Assembly: GCA_963678275.1 (NCBI GenBank)
Contig: OY782765.1
Span: 1,302,001-1,366,000, forward strand
Source of the DNA: G963677445 sp963678275
GTDB lineage: Bacteria; Bacteroidota; Ignavibacteria; Ignavibacteriales; Melioribacteraceae
DNA length: 64,000 nucleotides
Direction: 5' to 3'
In this document: positions 43,837 through 53,882 of the stretch, one piece after another
How positions within the stretch are numbered: position 1 is the first letter of the stretch
Layout: every line of letters begins with the position of its first letter
Translations under genes and position numbers: made by a program
The notes under the pieces: model-generated
Told to the model about the DNA's origin: nothing
Databases searched by the model: none
Seen by the model: only the letters and a program-made list of their open reading frames with translations

Positions 43837-45711
43837 TTATGAAGTTCTCCCGAATCTGCGGTCAAATTCCTCGAGAGGTATTTTGATAACTACCGGTCTG
43901 CCATGCGGGCAGACATAAGGCATACTCGTAGCGAATAACTGGTCAACGAGCTGCCTCATTTCCTTTTCATCCAGTTTGTCACCTGCTTTAATGGCTGCTT
44001 TACATGAATAAGACTTGGCGAGATTGTCCTTTTCTTCCAGTCCTTTCTCCCGTTCATTCTTTTTATATTCATCAAGTATATCAAGCAGTGTATCCACTTC
44101 CGAGCCCACCTTAATATCAGGGGGCACTCCGGCTATAACGATAGTGTGGTTGCCGAAATATTTAATTTCAAATCCAAGTTTGGAAAGATGAAGATTCAGT
44201 TCCTGCAATAAACCGTAATCGGCGGGATCCATTTTTACCGATTCAGAGAAAAGTAGCTGCTGTGAAAATGGCTGTTCTGCCGAAAGAGCGCCCGTAGCCT
44301 GCTCATAAAGAATTCTTTCATGAGCCACATGCTGATCAATGATCATTAAACCTGATTTTATCGGAGTCAGTATATATTTATTATGCAGAGAGATAATAAA
44401 TGGCAAATCCTGGCTTGTCGTTGACGGGACACGATCTTCAATTCGTTTATGATAAATTTCCCGGGGTTTGTTTTCTGAGAATGGATGACTTTCGGGAGGA
44501 TTTTCCTTCGAACTCTCTTTCAGTTCCCTGTTAATGTTACCGAAAAGCATATCAATATCATCCTCTGAAAACAATTCTCTTTTCTTTTTCTCCTTCTTAT
44601 TATCATTAAGAAAAGCCGGTCTGTCGCTGAAATCATCTTTTGTCACATCTCTGAAATGACTAAAACTTAATTTTTCCGAACCGCTTTCCCTCGGCGCTCC
44701 AAAATTCATTGAAGGAACAAGATCATGACTGCCGAGACTTTTTTTCACAATGGCATGAATAAAATTGTATATATTTTTTTCATCCTCAAATTTCACTTCA
44801 AGTTTGGATGGATGAACGTTCACATCCACCTCGGCAGGATCAAGACTTATGAATAAAATGAAAAACGGATACTCCCCTTTTTCAAGAATATGTTCATAAG
44901 CGCTGAAAACAGCGTGGTTAACCGTTTTGCTCTGGATATAACGGTTATTTATAAAAAGGAACTGTTCTCCCTTGTTCCTCCGGGTAAATGATGGTTTTGC
45001 CACATATCCCGCAATACTTAAAAACTCTGTTTCCTCTTCACATTCAAGCAGGGAAGCAAGTATTTTCTCATCGAAAACAGCCCTGATTCTTTCTGTGATT
45101 ATCCCCCCGGGATAATCGAATAACAGATCATCATCATTCCACAGCCGGAAAGAAACTGATGGATGGCTGAGAGCAATTCTTTTGAATGACTCAATAATAT
45201 GCTTTAGTTCGGTCGCGTTTGATTTAAGAAAATTTCGCCTTGCGGGAGTATTATAAAAAAGGCTTTTAACGGCAATGGAAGTGCCTTTTGCATAACTCCC
45301 TTTTTCTGTAATAATTTCTCCATCTTCCGATCTTATCAACGTGCCCAGGTCATCATCTCTCATTTCAGTTCTTATCTCAACCTTGCTGACAGCGGCTATC
45401 GAACTCAACGCTTCACCTCTGAAACCAAATGTCCTGATGGCCTCAAGGTCCTTATACTCTGATATTTTGCTTGTGGTGTGTCTCTGAATTGAAAGCTCTG
45501 CATCCTCCTGGCACATCCCCTCCCCGTCATCGACAACCTGAATCAGGTCTTTGCCCGCTCTTTTAATAATTAAATCAATATTTGCCGCGCCCGCGTCCAG
45601 TGAATTTTCCATCAGTTCCTTAACAACCGATTCGGGTCTTTGCACCACTTCTCCCGCGGCAATTTTATTTGTCAGGAATTCGGGCAGTATATTTATTTTT
45701 TTTTGAATCAT
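43837..45711 (-). CDS. mutL: DNA mismatch repair protein MutL
   Basis: 624 residues. The N-terminal GHKL ATPase has VVKELMENSLDAGA, DDGEGM and TFGFRGEALSSI, all intact. The C-terminal dimerisation domain ends in SYSCKAAIKAGDKL and CPHGRPVV. The CPHGRP tail and the absence of an obvious DQHA(X)2E(X)4E motif suggest the endonuclease status is uncertain (only QHVAHERILYEQ is visible). It overlaps folA by four bases. Confidence 0.96.
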   Translation of the reverse strand: MIQKKINILPEFLTNKIAAGEVVQRPESVVKELMENSLDAGAANIDLIIKRAGKDLIQVVDDGEGMCQEDAELSIQRHTTSKISEYKDLEAIRTFGFRGEALSSIAAVSKVEIRTEMRDDDLGTLIRSEDGEIITEKGSYAKGTSIAVKSLFYNTPARRNFLKSNATELKHIIESFKRIALSHPSVSFRLWNDDDLLFDYPGGIITERIRAVFDEKILASLLECEEETEFLSIAGYVAKPSFTRRNKGEQFLFINNRYIQSKTVNHAVFSAYEHILEKGEYPFFILFISLDPAEVDVNVHPSKLEVKFEDEKNIYNFIHAIVKKSLGSHDLVPSMNFGAPRESGSEKLSFSHFRDVTKDDFSDRPAFLNDNKKEKKKRELFSEDDIDMLFGNINRELKESSKENPPESHPFSENKPREIYHKRIEDRVPSTTSQDLPFIISLHNKYILTPIKSGLMIIDQHVAHERILYEQATGALSAEQPFSQQLLFSESVKMDPADYGLLQELNLHLSKLGFEIKYFGNHTIVIAGVPPDIKVGSEVDTLLDILDEYKKNEREKGLEEKDNLAKSYSCKAAIKAGDKLDEKEMRQLVDQLFATSMPYVCPHGRPVVIKIPLEEFDRRFGRTS

Positions 45712-46199
45712 TGTTCCTTATTTATCCTGGTGTAATATTTCACCTTAAATTTTTCAAATTTTTCTTCCTTTTCCACTCTCCAGTTTTCCCCTTTGATCTG
45801 AGGGAAAAAAGTATCTCCCTCCGGTTCGGCCGGAATATAGGAAAGGATCATCTTATCGGCGTCATTAATTGATTGTTTATATATTTCCGCTCCCCCGATA
45901 ATGAATACTTTATCATAATCCGCGAAACAAAGCTGATAAGCTTTCTCAAGTGAGTCGGCAACTTTTACATTCTCAAAATCATAATCCGGATTCGCTTTTT
46001 TCGAAAGAATTATATTCAATCTTCCTTTCAGTGGTTTTTTACGGCTGAAAGATTCAAATGTTTTTCTTCCCATAATAACAGGCCGGCCCATTGTGGTTGA
46101 TTTAAAATGCGCCAGCTCTTCTTTAATATGCCAGGGCATTCTCCCTCCGGCGCCAATCACATTATTTTCCGCGATGGCGGCAATTATTATTTTTTCCAA
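45708..46199 (-). CDS. folA: Dihydrofolate reductase, TTG start
   Basis: 163 residues; reduces dihydrofolate with NADPH. The sequence IIAAIAENNVIGAGGRMPWHIKEELAHFK includes the substrate aspartate/glutamate region (here Glu-Glu), then PVIMGRKTFES and VFIIGGAEIY. AAGGAG is five bases before TTG at 46197-46199. It regenerates the folate used by ThyA (49408), from which it is separated by the sensor kinase gene, all in one orientation. Confidence 0.95.
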   Translation of the reverse strand: MEKIIIAAIAENNVIGAGGRMPWHIKEELAHFKSTTMGRPVIMGRKTFESFSRKKPLKGRLNIILSKKANPDYDFENVKVADSLEKAYQLCFADYDKVFIIGGAEIYKQSINDADKMILSYIPAEPEGDTFFPQIKGENWRVEKEEKFEKFKVKYYTRINKEQ

Positions 46200-46238
46200 A
46201 AATACTCCTTGAATGTAATTTTGTGAATCATCCGGATA

Positions 46239-49200
46239 TCAGACCTGATTCAGAGAAATGGTAAAATGGGCGCCTTTACCGGGACTGCTTTCAAGCTCAA
46301 TTTTTCCGCCATGTTTTTCCACAATATCCTTGACAATAAACAATCCGAGACCGGTCGAGGTTTCACCTCCGGTCGGATTCGCCGAAAGTTTCTGAAATTT
46401 ACCAAAAAGTTTCTTCTTGTCATCTTCGGTAAATCCCGGGCCTTCATCTCCCAGGTCAATCTGAATATGGTCATCAGCGCGTTTTAATTTTAATTCAATA
46501 TTCCCCTGCTGCGGTGAAAATTTAATCGCGTTGCTAAGCAGATTCTCAACAGCTATTCTGAACCAGCGTCTGTCTACGTCAGCTTCAATATTTTCTTCTA
46601 TTTCTGTTTTAAGTTTCTGCCCTTTTTTTGTCGCGTTCGGAATATTAGCCTTGATAACCTCATTCAAAATATCATCAATGCGGCTTCTCTTAAAATTCAG
46701 CCGCAGATCATCAACATCATGCGCTGCTTTTTCAAGCAGACCGACAATCAGATCATGCATGCGGGCGGATGATTCTTTAATTATCTCAATAAATTCATCC
46801 GCTTCCTCTTTACTGCATTCGGCCAGAACATCAGCGCTCCACATAATACTTTGCAGAGGATTTTTCAGGTCGTGAGCGGCTATAGCGAGGATTTCACTTT
46901 TTAATTCACTTGTTTTATAAATTTTTGCTTTATCTTTCTCACTTTCAAAAAGAAGCTCTTCAATCTTTTCCTTTTGTTTCCTGATCGCTTCGGTTTTTAT
47001 CTCCACCAGACCGGTTAATTCCTTCTCCTTTTCAGCCATTTTTATAAAACGATATTCATTTATTCTGTTGAATATAAGAGCGACAACTGAAATTGTAAGG
47101 AAAAAATAGAAAATAATCATCCAGTCGCTTAGATACCAGGGTGGAACAATTGTAAAACTATGCTGCTCAAATTCACTCCAGGTTTTTCCCGGTTTCCTTG
47201 CTCTGACACTGAATTTGTATGTCCCGGTAGCAAGTTTCGGAAAATGCGCCTCTCCCGTTTTTGAAATTCTCCTGATCTTTTCATCACCAGTTTCAAGTAT
47301 CAGTTCATATACCGAATTAAATGAAGGGTAATCGGGTGAAGTATATTCAATAAACAGGTTCGAACCTGAAACAGCATTGTCTTCTCCCTTATAATCTTTT
47401 CCTTTTCTTGAAAACCGGACCGTTTTTATAACCGGAGTTGTGGTAGGCTTTAAAAGCTTTTCCTTCTGTTTAAGAAATGACAAACCTGAGGCGGTAGCTG
47501 CCCAAAGGATTCCGCTTTCGTCTGTGACCAGACCTTTACGGATGATTCCTGATCCGGGTAATCCCACATCACGGTTATAAAAGGCTGTTTTATCTCCATC
47601 CACAACCATTATTCCCGAACTCGTTCCGTACCACTGCTTACCATCGTCCATAACCGCGACCGAAGTAATATTGTTGATTACTTTACCTTCACTGTTTTTA
47701 AGGCTGATTGGCAGCAGTTCACCATCCGCATACTTAAAAACACCATGATTTGTGGCAAGAAGAAGATCTCCGTTATCCATCTGAGCGGTCTGATTTACGA
47801 TAAAGTTTTCAGCTATTTGTACTTCACCTCTGACAGGAAGCGGAGATACTGTCTCAGTTATTTTTGAAAGTTTATACAGAAACTGATCTGTACCCTGCAA
47901 GGTTATATAAATATATTCTCCCTCCGTATTATCAAAGCTGGCAATCGCGGTATTCGCGGGAAATCTTGTCGAAATAAACTCAATGTGGTTCTGCCGGTTG
48001 ATGGTAAAAATCTTTCTGCTTGTTTCAAGAAATCCCCAAAGTTTCTTCTCTGAGCCAAGAACAAGCTGATGAGCCCTGTCATCATCAAATATATGTTCAA
48101 ATTTAATCCCTTCCGAATAGCTGTAATTGATTATCTCACCACTCCTCATTGATAACCAGATACCCTCGCCGTAATTAGAAAAGTCCCTTATCAGTCCTGA
48201 AACGTTCGTTTTAATTATTCTGTTTTCCCCGGCTGCGCGATCCGCCCTGTAAAGGTTATTCTCATCCGCGAAAATAACACTGTTTTTTCCCGCTCTTTCT
48301 ATTTTTATAATATAACCGGCATCAGAGGCTTCATCACTCCATTCTGAAACATTAATAAATTGTTTCATATCGAGCAAAAGCGCCCCCTGGTCGGAACTGG
48401 CCCATATTCCCCCGGTATTATCCATCATAAGATTATAAAAATTGATGCCTGTCGTTTTTTCAATTACCCTGACCTTTCCTATTGAAAGATCAAGTTTAAC
48501 TATCCCCTGAAATCTTGTCGAAATTATGGCCTGTTCGTTATCAGTAAAAACAAAATCGGTAACATCAAGAGATGGTAAAATCTTTTCCGCTTCAATCTTA
48601 TTACCTTTTAAATTGAAAAACTTTCTCATTCCTCCGGAAGTCGCGGCAAAAAGATCACCGTTATAAAACTTAAGATTGTTGATTCTGATATTCCCCTCTT
48701 CAGTAAAATGAACCTGTTCCAGCCTCTCTTCGGTTTTGTTAAATTTAAAGAGATACCCGCGCCACGAAGCCATCCACAGCTCTGCTCCGGAAGATTCGGT
48801 AAACGACCAGGATTCAACAAAACTGTCTGACCAGAATTGTTTTCCGGGATGATAGCGCCGCAATTTATTATTCACAATCCGGTAAACCGAATTAAGCCCG
48901 CCCAGCCATATCGCTCCATCCGAATCTATTAAACCATCTTTTGGATAATAAAGCAGGCTGTCTGTAAATTCCAGACTTCCTTCAGACAGGGGTATATAAC
49001 TGTAATTCTCATCAGGTTTTATGAATCCCGCTCCAAGATCAGTGATGACCAGCATCGTTGAATCATCGGCGGGGATGATACTTTTTATAAAAAGGGAAGG
49101 CAGGTTATTATTAAGTCTTTTAAATTTTACACCGTCATATATTAAAATCCCTTCATCTGTCGCGAACCAGATAAATCCTTTTTCATCCTGACAAATGTCC

Positions 49201-49349
49201 TTTACCATCGTTACCGATATGCCAAATCTGTCGTCAAAAAGAATTGGAATATACTCGGACGATTTTATGGCTGATGAAAAAAGAGAGAAAAAAATTAGGA
49301 TATTAAATATCTTCTTAACCAATCTGATCTTTACCGGATGAATGTGCAA
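46239..49349 (-). CDS. Large sensor histidine kinase with two-component propeller domain
   Basis: About 1036 residues. After a signal sequence comes a periplasmic beta-propeller (about 35-640) with units such as DEKGFIWFATDEGILIYDG and DESGILWAATASGLSFL. A Y_Y_Y domain follows (about 645-715), then a transmembrane segment near 725-745, a coiled coil, HisKA with IAAHDLKNPLQS, and HATPase with LLSNAIKFSP and STGLGLFIVKDIVEKHGG. It lacks the receiver and AraC parts of hybrid regulators. No partner regulator is nearby. The start is uncertain: TTG at 49349 has no SD, and TTG nine codons later is an alternative. Confidence 0.88.
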   Translation of the reverse strand: MHIHPVKIRLVKKIFNILIFFSLFSSAIKSSEYIPILFDDRFGISVTMVKDICQDEKGFIWFATDEGILIYDGVKFKRLNNNLPSLFIKSIIPADDSTMLVITDLGAGFIKPDENYSYIPLSEGSLEFTDSLLYYPKDGLIDSDGAIWLGGLNSVYRIVNNKLRRYHPGKQFWSDSFVESWSFTESSGAELWMASWRGYLFKFNKTEERLEQVHFTEEGNIRINNLKFYNGDLFAATSGGMRKFFNLKGNKIEAEKILPSLDVTDFVFTDNEQAIISTRFQGIVKLDLSIGKVRVIEKTTGINFYNLMMDNTGGIWASSDQGALLLDMKQFINVSEWSDEASDAGYIIKIERAGKNSVIFADENNLYRADRAAGENRIIKTNVSGLIRDFSNYGEGIWLSMRSGEIINYSYSEGIKFEHIFDDDRAHQLVLGSEKKLWGFLETSRKIFTINRQNHIEFISTRFPANTAIASFDNTEGEYIYITLQGTDQFLYKLSKITETVSPLPVRGEVQIAENFIVNQTAQMDNGDLLLATNHGVFKYADGELLPISLKNSEGKVINNITSVAVMDDGKQWYGTSSGIMVVDGDKTAFYNRDVGLPGSGIIRKGLVTDESGILWAATASGLSFLKQKEKLLKPTTTPVIKTVRFSRKGKDYKGEDNAVSGSNLFIEYTSPDYPSFNSVYELILETGDEKIRRISKTGEAHFPKLATGTYKFSVRARKPGKTWSEFEQHSFTIVPPWYLSDWMIIFYFFLTISVVALIFNRINEYRFIKMAEKEKELTGLVEIKTEAIRKQKEKIEELLFESEKDKAKIYKTSELKSEILAIAAHDLKNPLQSIMWSADVLAECSKEEADEFIEIIKESSARMHDLIVGLLEKAAHDVDDLRLNFKRSRIDDILNEVIKANIPNATKKGQKLKTEIEENIEADVDRRWFRIAVENLLSNAIKFSPQQGNIELKLKRADDHIQIDLGDEGPGFTEDDKKKLFGKFQKLSANPTGGETSTGLGLFIVKDIVEKHGGKIELESSPGKGAHFTISLNQV

Positions 49350-49407
49350 AATAAATAATATTGAATTTATATAAATATGTCAAGAACAAACCCCGGATTC
49401 TGAAATT

Positions 49408-50247
49408 TCAAACAGCTACTTCAAATTTTATTCTGGGGTGATGTTTATAACCTGAAAGTATAAAATCATCAAACTGCAGTTCATCAACAGGCTTGTTTTT
49501 TATTTCAAGCCGTGGTAATTCGAGCGGTTTTCTCTTCAATTGTTCTTTCAGTCCCTTTAAGTGGTCATATTTTTCCATAGGGCTGCCTTCATCGGCAATA
49601 TAAATATGCGCGTCAATTATCGTATGGGCAAAAACACCCGGCTTCAACCCTGTTACATTAGCGATAATAGTTGTCAGTATTGAGTAGGCCGCCAGGTTAA
49701 ATGGTATCCCGAGAGCAATATCTCCCGATCGCTGTGTAAGATGACAATTCAGCCTGCCGCCGCTAACATTAAAAGCGTACGTATAATGACAGGGAGGAAG
49801 TTTGCTGTATATAGCGTTGCCCGGTTCCCAGGCAGTAACAACGAGTCTTCGGCTGTTGGGATTTCTTTTTATCTCATCAATAACATATTTAATCTGGTCT
49901 ATTTCAGTTACCTTCCAGTTTCCCCCGTTATCTTTCCGGGCGCTCGGGAAATGACGCCAGTAATAACCATAGGCTGTTTCAAGGTTACCATCTTCATCGG
50001 CCCAGGCATCCCATATTTTCGTATGATTTCGGAGATTTCTTATATGATTTTCACCCGACAGGTACCATAATACTTCATGCAGCAAAGATGACCATAACAT
50101 TTTTTTTGTGGTAAGCAACGGAAACCCTTCCGATAAGTCTACCTTATAAAACGCGCCGAAAAAAGAAAGTGTATCAATTCCTGTGCGTGTTTCTTTCCGA
50201 ATTCCATTTTCGATAACCTGTTTTACAAGATCTAGATAAACTTTCAT
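49408..50247 (-). CDS. thyA: Thymidylate synthase ThyA
   Basis: 279 residues; methylates dUMP to dTMP with methylene-tetrahydrofolate. The catalytic cysteine is Cys153 in LPPCHYTYAF, then HLTQRSGDIALGIPFNLAAY and DAHIY. The length is near the standard form. Convincing GGA spacing lies before the ATG. It functions with folA in the same cluster. Confidence 0.96.
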   Translation of the reverse strand: MKVYLDLVKQVIENGIRKETRTGIDTLSFFGAFYKVDLSEGFPLLTTKKMLWSSLLHEVLWYLSGENHIRNLRNHTKIWDAWADEDGNLETAYGYYWRHFPSARKDNGGNWKVTEIDQIKYVIDEIKRNPNSRRLVVTAWEPGNAIYSKLPPCHYTYAFNVSGGRLNCHLTQRSGDIALGIPFNLAAYSILTTIIANVTGLKPGVFAHTIIDAHIYIADEGSPMEKYDHLKGLKEQLKRKPLELPRLEIKNKPVDELQFDDFILSGYKHHPRIKFEVAV

Positions 50248-50280
50248 AAACTAATTCCGGTAATAATTTTATTTAATTTT

Positions 50281-50790
50281 TTATTCTTCTTCATCGATTA
50301 ACTTGAATGCCATTGCCAGATTATTTCGGGTAGTCAATAAATCCTGCGAGATAACCTTTATCTCACCGAGAGCCGGCATAAAGTTGGTGTCGCCGTTCCA
50401 CCTGGGAACAATATGGAAATGCAGATGCTGATCGATACCCGCTCCGGCAGCTTTCCCAAGGTTTGCCCCGAAATTAAATCCATGCGGTTTCATGATCTTT
50501 TTCAGCGCTTTTATAACCTTTTTAACCAGTTTCATAACCTCGTTCATCTCTTCTTCGCTCAGATCGGAAAAATCGGAAAGATGACGCCTGGGAACCACCA
50601 TAACATGACCATTATTATAAGGATATAAATTCATCATAATAAAACAATGTTTTCCCTCGTAAAACTTCATAGATTCCCCCGTCTCCGGCTCCATCTTATT
50701 CTCTCTGCAGAAAACGCATCCTTCGTCACCCTTTTTATCCTTAAAGGAATCAATATACTGAGAACGCCATGGGGACCATAATTTTTCCAT
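50281..50790 (-). CDS. HIT-family nucleotide hydrolase or transferase
   Basis: 169 residues from ATG at 50790. The histidine triad is HLHFHIVPR, the zinc-like pair CVFC lies near the N terminus, and WSPWRSQYI at the start is typical of the branch resembling diadenosine tetraphosphate phosphorylase. The GTG two codons earlier overlaps the SD (GGAGTGATAATG) and is not used. It acts on nucleoside polyphosphates; the exact substrate is unknown. Confidence 0.9.
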   Translation of the reverse strand: MEKLWSPWRSQYIDSFKDKKGDEGCVFCRENKMEPETGESMKFYEGKHCFIMMNLYPYNNGHVMVVPRRHLSDFSDLSEEEMNEVMKLVKKVIKALKKIMKPHGFNFGANLGKAAGAGIDQHLHFHIVPRWNGDTNFMPALGEIKVISQDLLTTRNNLAMAFKLIDEEE

Positions 50791-50804
50791 TATCACTCCA
50801 TATA

Positions 50805-50833
50805 CAAAAAAGGCGGAAGAATAATCTTCCGCC
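50805..50833 (-). terminator. Terminator after the EF-G-like gene
   Basis: GGCGGAAGA (50812-50820), loop ATAA, TCTTCCGCC (50825-50833), then a TTTTTT run on the minus strand. A strong nine-base GC-rich stem. Confidence 0.85.
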
Positions 50834-50853
50834 CGGTTAAGCAGAATTTATGA

Positions 50854-52944
50854 TTATTCTTCTTCTTTCGATTTGTTATATTCTTCGATGATCTTTGTTT
50901 CAACTTCTTTAGGCACCTCTTCGTAATGAGAGAAATCTCTCTTGAACATTCCTCTGCCTGAAGTTATACTTCTGAGGTTGGTAGAATATTTGTAAAGTTC
51001 GGCCAATGGAACTTTTGCTTTAATTACCTGGAAGGGGCCTTCGGAATCCATACCTGATATCTTACCGCGGCGGCTGGAAATATCACCCATTACGTCGCCC
51101 ATATATTCTTCGGGAATTTTCACTTCCATATCATATATAGGCTCAAGGATAACCGGTTTCGCGGAGAGAAATCCTTTTTTGAATGCCTGTGAGGCGGCAA
51201 TTTTAAATGATACCTCATCAGAGTCGACATTATGAAATGTTCCGTCGAAAAGTGTAACTTTAACGTCAATAACTTTGCTGCCTGTCAGGATTCCTTTCGA
51301 TAATATTTCGGCCAATCCTTTTTCTACAGCCGGAATAAACCTGCCCGGAACCACACCGCCGACAATCGCGTCGACAAATTCGAATCCTTCACCGCGAGGC
51401 TGTGGTTCAAGCTTCAGATGTACATGACCATACTGGCCGCGTCCGCCCGACTGTTTTTTGTGTTTGTATTCGGCATCCTCACAAGTGCCTTTGATTGTTT
51501 CACGATAAGGAATTCTTGGTTCAACCAGGTCAACCTCTACGCCATAACGGTCTTTCAGAAGTTTAACAGCTAATGCGAGCTGAAGTTCTCCCTGTCCTGA
51601 TATGATAGTCTGTCCCAATTCAGGTTCATATTTAACTTCCATTGTCGGGTCTTCCTGATGAACAGTATGCAAGCCTGAGGATATTTTATCTTCGTCGCCT
51701 TTTGATCTGGGTTTTACCGCGCCGCGTATCACAGATTTCGGGAAGTTTATCGGAGCAAGTTTAAGATTAGCTTCTTTGGTAGATAATGTATCACCCGTAT
51801 GTGTGTCCTTCAGTTTGACTACAGCGCCGATATCACCGGCGTTAAGTTTTGATATTTCTTTACGGGTTTTTCCATTCATCACCTGAATCTGCCCCAAGCG
51901 CTCGGTTTTATTATTATGTGTGTTAAAAAGGTCCATTCCGGCAGAAAGAGAACCTGAAAATATCTTAAAAATTGAAAGTTCACCGATATGTGGTTCAGAA
52001 AGTGATTTAAATACAAAAAGCAAAGGCTGTCCGTCAACTTTACATTCTACTGTGGTTTCTTCTTCCGAATCACCCTGAAATGCTTTAGCTGAATTTCTGT
52101 CGGCAGGTGTGGGGAAAAAACGGGCGACAAAATCAAGGAAGCTGTTCATGCCCACTCCCTTTGAACCTGACATCGCGAATACCGGCACAAATGAACCATT
52201 TATCATTGCCGCTTTAAGCCCTTTGTCGAGGTCTTCATCCGGAAGTGTGCCTTCTTCGAAAAACTTATCCATCAATTCTTCATCCGATTCGGCAATCTTT
52301 TCAATCAGTTCTTCCCTGAGAGCTTCTATTTCGGACTTTTGATCAGCCGGAATATCCGCTTCTGTAACTTTTCTTGAACCGGCTTCAGCATATGTATACA
52401 TTTTCATTTTGATAATATCGATAACAGAGTCGAAATTCAATCCTTCGTTAACCGGTTTGGTTATAATGATCGCGTCTGAACTGAGCCTTTTTTTGGCTAA
52501 TTCAAAAGTATCGTCAAACGTGGAATGTTCATTATCAACTTTATTAATGATAATTGCCGCAGGAATATTGTCATCTCTTACAAACTCCCATGTCATCTCA
52601 GTGCCAACTTCAACACCTTCGGCCGACTTGATCACAGATACCGCTGTATCGACAACATGAAGACTGGACCTTACCTGTCCGATAAAGTCGGAATATCCCG
52701 GAGTGTCGATAAAATTAATTTTGTTATCATTCCATTCCAGATGAAGAGGAGTTGCCGAAATTGATATTTGTCTTTCAATTTCATTAGCGTTAAAGTCAGA
52801 TACTGTATTTCCTTCTTCGATCTTTCCTATTCTGTTTGTTTCATTTGCTGTAAAGAGCAGCATTTCACTCAGGGTTGTTTTTCCGCTTCCACCGTGTCCG
52901 ATAAGTGCTAAATTCTTGATAGCGTCCGGATTATATTCTTTCAA
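50854..52944 (-). CDS. Elongation factor G-like GTPase (EF-G paralogue)
   Basis: 696 residues from TTG at 52944, preceded by GGAGG at four bases. This is the only start that gives the usual length and does not overlap the DUF948 gene. The P-loop GHGGSGKTTL, DTPGY and NKVD mark the GTPase. The EF-G domains II-V follow, including PRIPYRETIKG and HKKQSGGRGQYGHV. The P-loop differs from canonical EF-G (AHIDAGKTT), as in the EF-G-like paralogues. The role is therefore either translocation or ribosome rescue, not certain. Confidence 0.9.
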   Translation of the reverse strand: MKEYNPDAIKNLALIGHGGSGKTTLSEMLLFTANETNRIGKIEEGNTVSDFNANEIERQISISATPLHLEWNDNKINFIDTPGYSDFIGQVRSSLHVVDTAVSVIKSAEGVEVGTEMTWEFVRDDNIPAAIIINKVDNEHSTFDDTFELAKKRLSSDAIIITKPVNEGLNFDSVIDIIKMKMYTYAEAGSRKVTEADIPADQKSEIEALREELIEKIAESDEELMDKFFEEGTLPDEDLDKGLKAAMINGSFVPVFAMSGSKGVGMNSFLDFVARFFPTPADRNSAKAFQGDSEEETTVECKVDGQPLLFVFKSLSEPHIGELSIFKIFSGSLSAGMDLFNTHNNKTERLGQIQVMNGKTRKEISKLNAGDIGAVVKLKDTHTGDTLSTKEANLKLAPINFPKSVIRGAVKPRSKGDEDKISSGLHTVHQEDPTMEVKYEPELGQTIISGQGELQLALAVKLLKDRYGVEVDLVEPRIPYRETIKGTCEDAEYKHKKQSGGRGQYGHVHLKLEPQPRGEGFEFVDAIVGGVVPGRFIPAVEKGLAEILSKGILTGSKVIDVKVTLFDGTFHNVDSDEVSFKIAASQAFKKGFLSAKPVILEPIYDMEVKIPEEYMGDVMGDISSRRGKISGMDSEGPFQVIKAKVPLAELYKYSTNLRSITSGRGMFKRDFSHYEEVPKEVETKIIEEYNKSKEEE

Positions 52945-52978
52945 ATTTCCTCCACTAAATATTACTTCGTTTCTGATT

Positions 52979-53359
52979 TTATAAATTATTTCGTAGTGTA
53001 TTCCAAAATGTAGAAATTCCTTTTCCAAGCGCCGAGATTGTGGTTATGATCCTGTTGACCGGATTATCCGATTTATACTGACTGAATTTGTCGCCAACTT
53101 CGTTTAATCTCGATTTCACCCCATGAATGTAGTTTTCAGCCTCTTCGGCATGTCTTTCGACCTTCTCGCTCACATTCAGAGCTTTTTCAGATATCTTTTC
53201 AAGATTCTCGAGCAGGGGAATTAGTCTCCTGTTGACCTGCTCAAGATCATTACGGATATCTTCTGTGACTGTGTTGAGTTTTCGAAGTGAGATTATTAAA
53301 TAAATTAAGGTGGCAACGCCCGCGATCAGGAGCGCTGCCAGTAATATATCAATTATCAT
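52979..53359 (-). CDS. DUF948 membrane-anchored coiled-coil protein
   Basis: 126 residues: one membrane segment (about 3-24, ILLAALLIAGVATLIYLIISL), then a coiled coil with NTVTEDIRNDLEQVNRRLIPLLENL and on. It fits DUF948. It lies three bases after the YtxH-type gene, a pairing frequent in Firmicutes and Bacteroidota. No catalytic role is known. Confidence 0.85.
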   Translation of the reverse strand: MIIDILLAALLIAGVATLIYLIISLRKLNTVTEDIRNDLEQVNRRLIPLLENLEKISEKALNVSEKVERHAEEAENYIHGVKSRLNEVGDKFSQYKSDNPVNRIITTISALGKGISTFWNTLRNNL

Positions 53360-53362
53360 TTC

Positions 53363-53779
53363 TCACGATTCTTTTTCAGTTTTATAGGTGTCGACACCAG
53401 CTTTAATTGCTGATTTAAGTTTTTCACCTTCTTTTTCTATTTTTCCTTTGCCCGAACTTATCATATCACCGGCCTTATTGCGGGCGTCGTCCAGAATATC
53501 TTCGGCTTCCTTCAGAAGCTTGTCAACTTTAACCTTGGCATCTGTAATTAATACTTCCGACTTTTTTTTGCCATCATTAATTAAAGCATTAGCTTTGGTT
53601 TTTGCCTGTTCAAGATAAGTTTCCGCATCTTCAAGATATTCCTCACCTTTTTCTTTGATATCCTGTCGCAGCTCTTTTCCTGATTTTGGAGCATAAAGCA
53701 ACGCAATAATTGATCCGACTACTGATCCTGTGAGAAAACCCACGATTAAACCTTTTCCAAGTCCGTTATTGTCAGCCAT
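53363..53779 (-). CDS. YtxH-domain protein
   Basis: 138 residues. The N-terminal GLIVGFLTGSVVGSIIALLYAPKSGKELRQ is the YtxH signature (small membrane segment then APKSGKE). The rest is a long charged helix with repeated AKTKANAL/DDARNKAG heptads. It may form a membrane-associated coiled coil with the next protein. GGAG is seven bases before the ATG. Confidence 0.88.
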   Translation of the reverse strand: MADNNGLGKGLIVGFLTGSVVGSIIALLYAPKSGKELRQDIKEKGEEYLEDAETYLEQAKTKANALINDGKKKSEVLITDAKVKVDKLLKEAEDILDDARNKAGDMISSGKGKIEKEGEKLKSAIKAGVDTYKTEKES

Positions 53780-53882
53780 TATTATTCTCCTTTTTCGATT
53801 GAATATAATCTGTTTAAAATAAGAAGTGTTATACCGAAAATCAAGAATATATAATATTGTTTGACCTTAATGATTCCGACTA